From CAYMLL01 sp964390645 (GTDB lineage Bacteria; Planctomycetota; UBA8108): a stretch of 6,836 nucleotides of DNA. Location of the stretch: positions 1 to 6,836 of the forward strand of contig CAYMLL010000358.1 in NCBI GenBank assembly GCA_964390645.1. The letters are read 5' to 3'. Shown here in pieces: positions 6,632 to 6,836 of the stretch; positions within the stretch are counted from its first letter, which is position 1, and every line of letters starts with the position of its first letter. The notes beneath the pieces are model-generated. The model was not told the DNA's origin. It did not search any database and saw only the letters and a program-made list of their open reading frames with translations. A program made the translations under genes and the position numbers.

Positions 6632-6836
6632 AAGCGCTGGAATCCGTGGCGAAATCGGTCGGACTTCGCCAGGGTTTTTCGAGCATCTTGTCGATCGTCG
6701 CGTCGAGAAGCGCGACGTAGCCTTGAACATCTACGGCTTGCGGGTCGGGTGTTCCCTCTACTTCGTAGAGCCGTCCGAGAGTGTACGGTTTCTTGCAAAT
6801 CAGCTCCGAGACCTCGTCAGCACCACGGTTCGACCC
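6630..6836 (-). CDS. Partial CDS, C-terminal 68 codons of an unrecognised protein
   Basis: An open frame enters from the right edge and stops at a TGA at 6632-6630. Only the last 68 residues are visible, so there is no start in the window. The peptide looks like real protein: mixed composition, a segment ICKKPYTLGRLYEVEG, then GYVALLDATIDKMLEKPW, which should form a helix, and a short polar tail ending ATDSSA. By hand count 44 of 68 third codon positions are G or C, consistent with coding in GC-rich DNA. The competing reading of the same bases (an upstream extension of the next gene) is rich in Ser, Arg and Pro and looks like a shadow. The stop lies 10 bases before the GTG start of the GTPase gene, and the GTPase ribosome binding site overlaps it, so it is probably the preceding operon member. 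I do not recognise the family and assign no function. Confidence 0.7.
   Translation of the reverse strand, partial: GSNRGADEVSELICKKPYTLGRLYEVEGTPDPQAVDVQGYVALLDATIDKMLEKPWRSPTDFATDSSA

Noticed and set aside
6620..6730. Longer ATG start (6730) for the CobW-type GTPase
   Set aside because: The extra 37 residues are Ser/Arg/Pro-rich and overlap the upstream coding frame; the GTG at 6619 has a well-placed GAGG and leaves a compact N-terminus before the P-loop.

Overview
The window is a compact piece of one bacterial operon, read entirely on the minus strand. It runs from the right edge (upstream) to the left edge (downstream) with almost no non-coding DNA. The DNA is GC-rich, and most ORFs on the other strand and frames are Ser/Arg-rich shadows. 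I see no RNA gene, IS element, CRISPR array, promoter or intrinsic terminator. The longest gap between genes is about 54 bases. The operon style and the look of the two toroid proteins remind me of Planctomycetota or other high-GC, hopanoid-type Gram-negatives, but the phylum is a guess.

Layout in transcription order: (1) the C-terminal 68 codons of an unrecognised protein (6836-6630). (2) A CobW/COG0523-type G3E GTPase with Walker A, CxCC and NKxD motifs (6619-5423, GTG start). (3) A 127-residue Cys-rich protein resembling the N-terminal segment of heterodisulfide reductase subunit HdrA (5426-5043, ATGA overlap with gene 2). (4) A 293-residue protein with two [4Fe-4S] ferredoxin-type Cys motifs (5038-4157). 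(5) A 611-residue fusion of a Cys-rich DUF116-like domain with a complete class I polyprenyl diphosphate synthase (4102-2267). (6) A 293-residue alpha/alpha-toroid protein of the prenyltransferase/squalene cyclase repeat type, with no Zn ligands and no DxDD motif (2325-1444). (7) A squalene-hopene-cyclase-like class II terpene cyclase with an intact DxDD motif, cut off at the left edge after 481 residues (1444-1).

Genes 5-7 form an isoprenoid block: chain elongation of allylic diphosphates, then proton-initiated cyclisation. Genes 2-4 and the DUF116 half of gene 5 form a metal/Fe-S redox block. The start/stop overlaps (ATGA, TGATG, a 59-base overlap) and short gaps argue that all are co-transcribed and often translationally coupled. 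My main inference is that this is an uncharacterised redox-linked isoprenoid or triterpenoid pathway. Electrons may pass from an HdrA-like protein through a 2[4Fe-4S] ferredoxin to a DUF116 centre physically tethered to the prenyl synthase. The final product cannot be read from the sequence.
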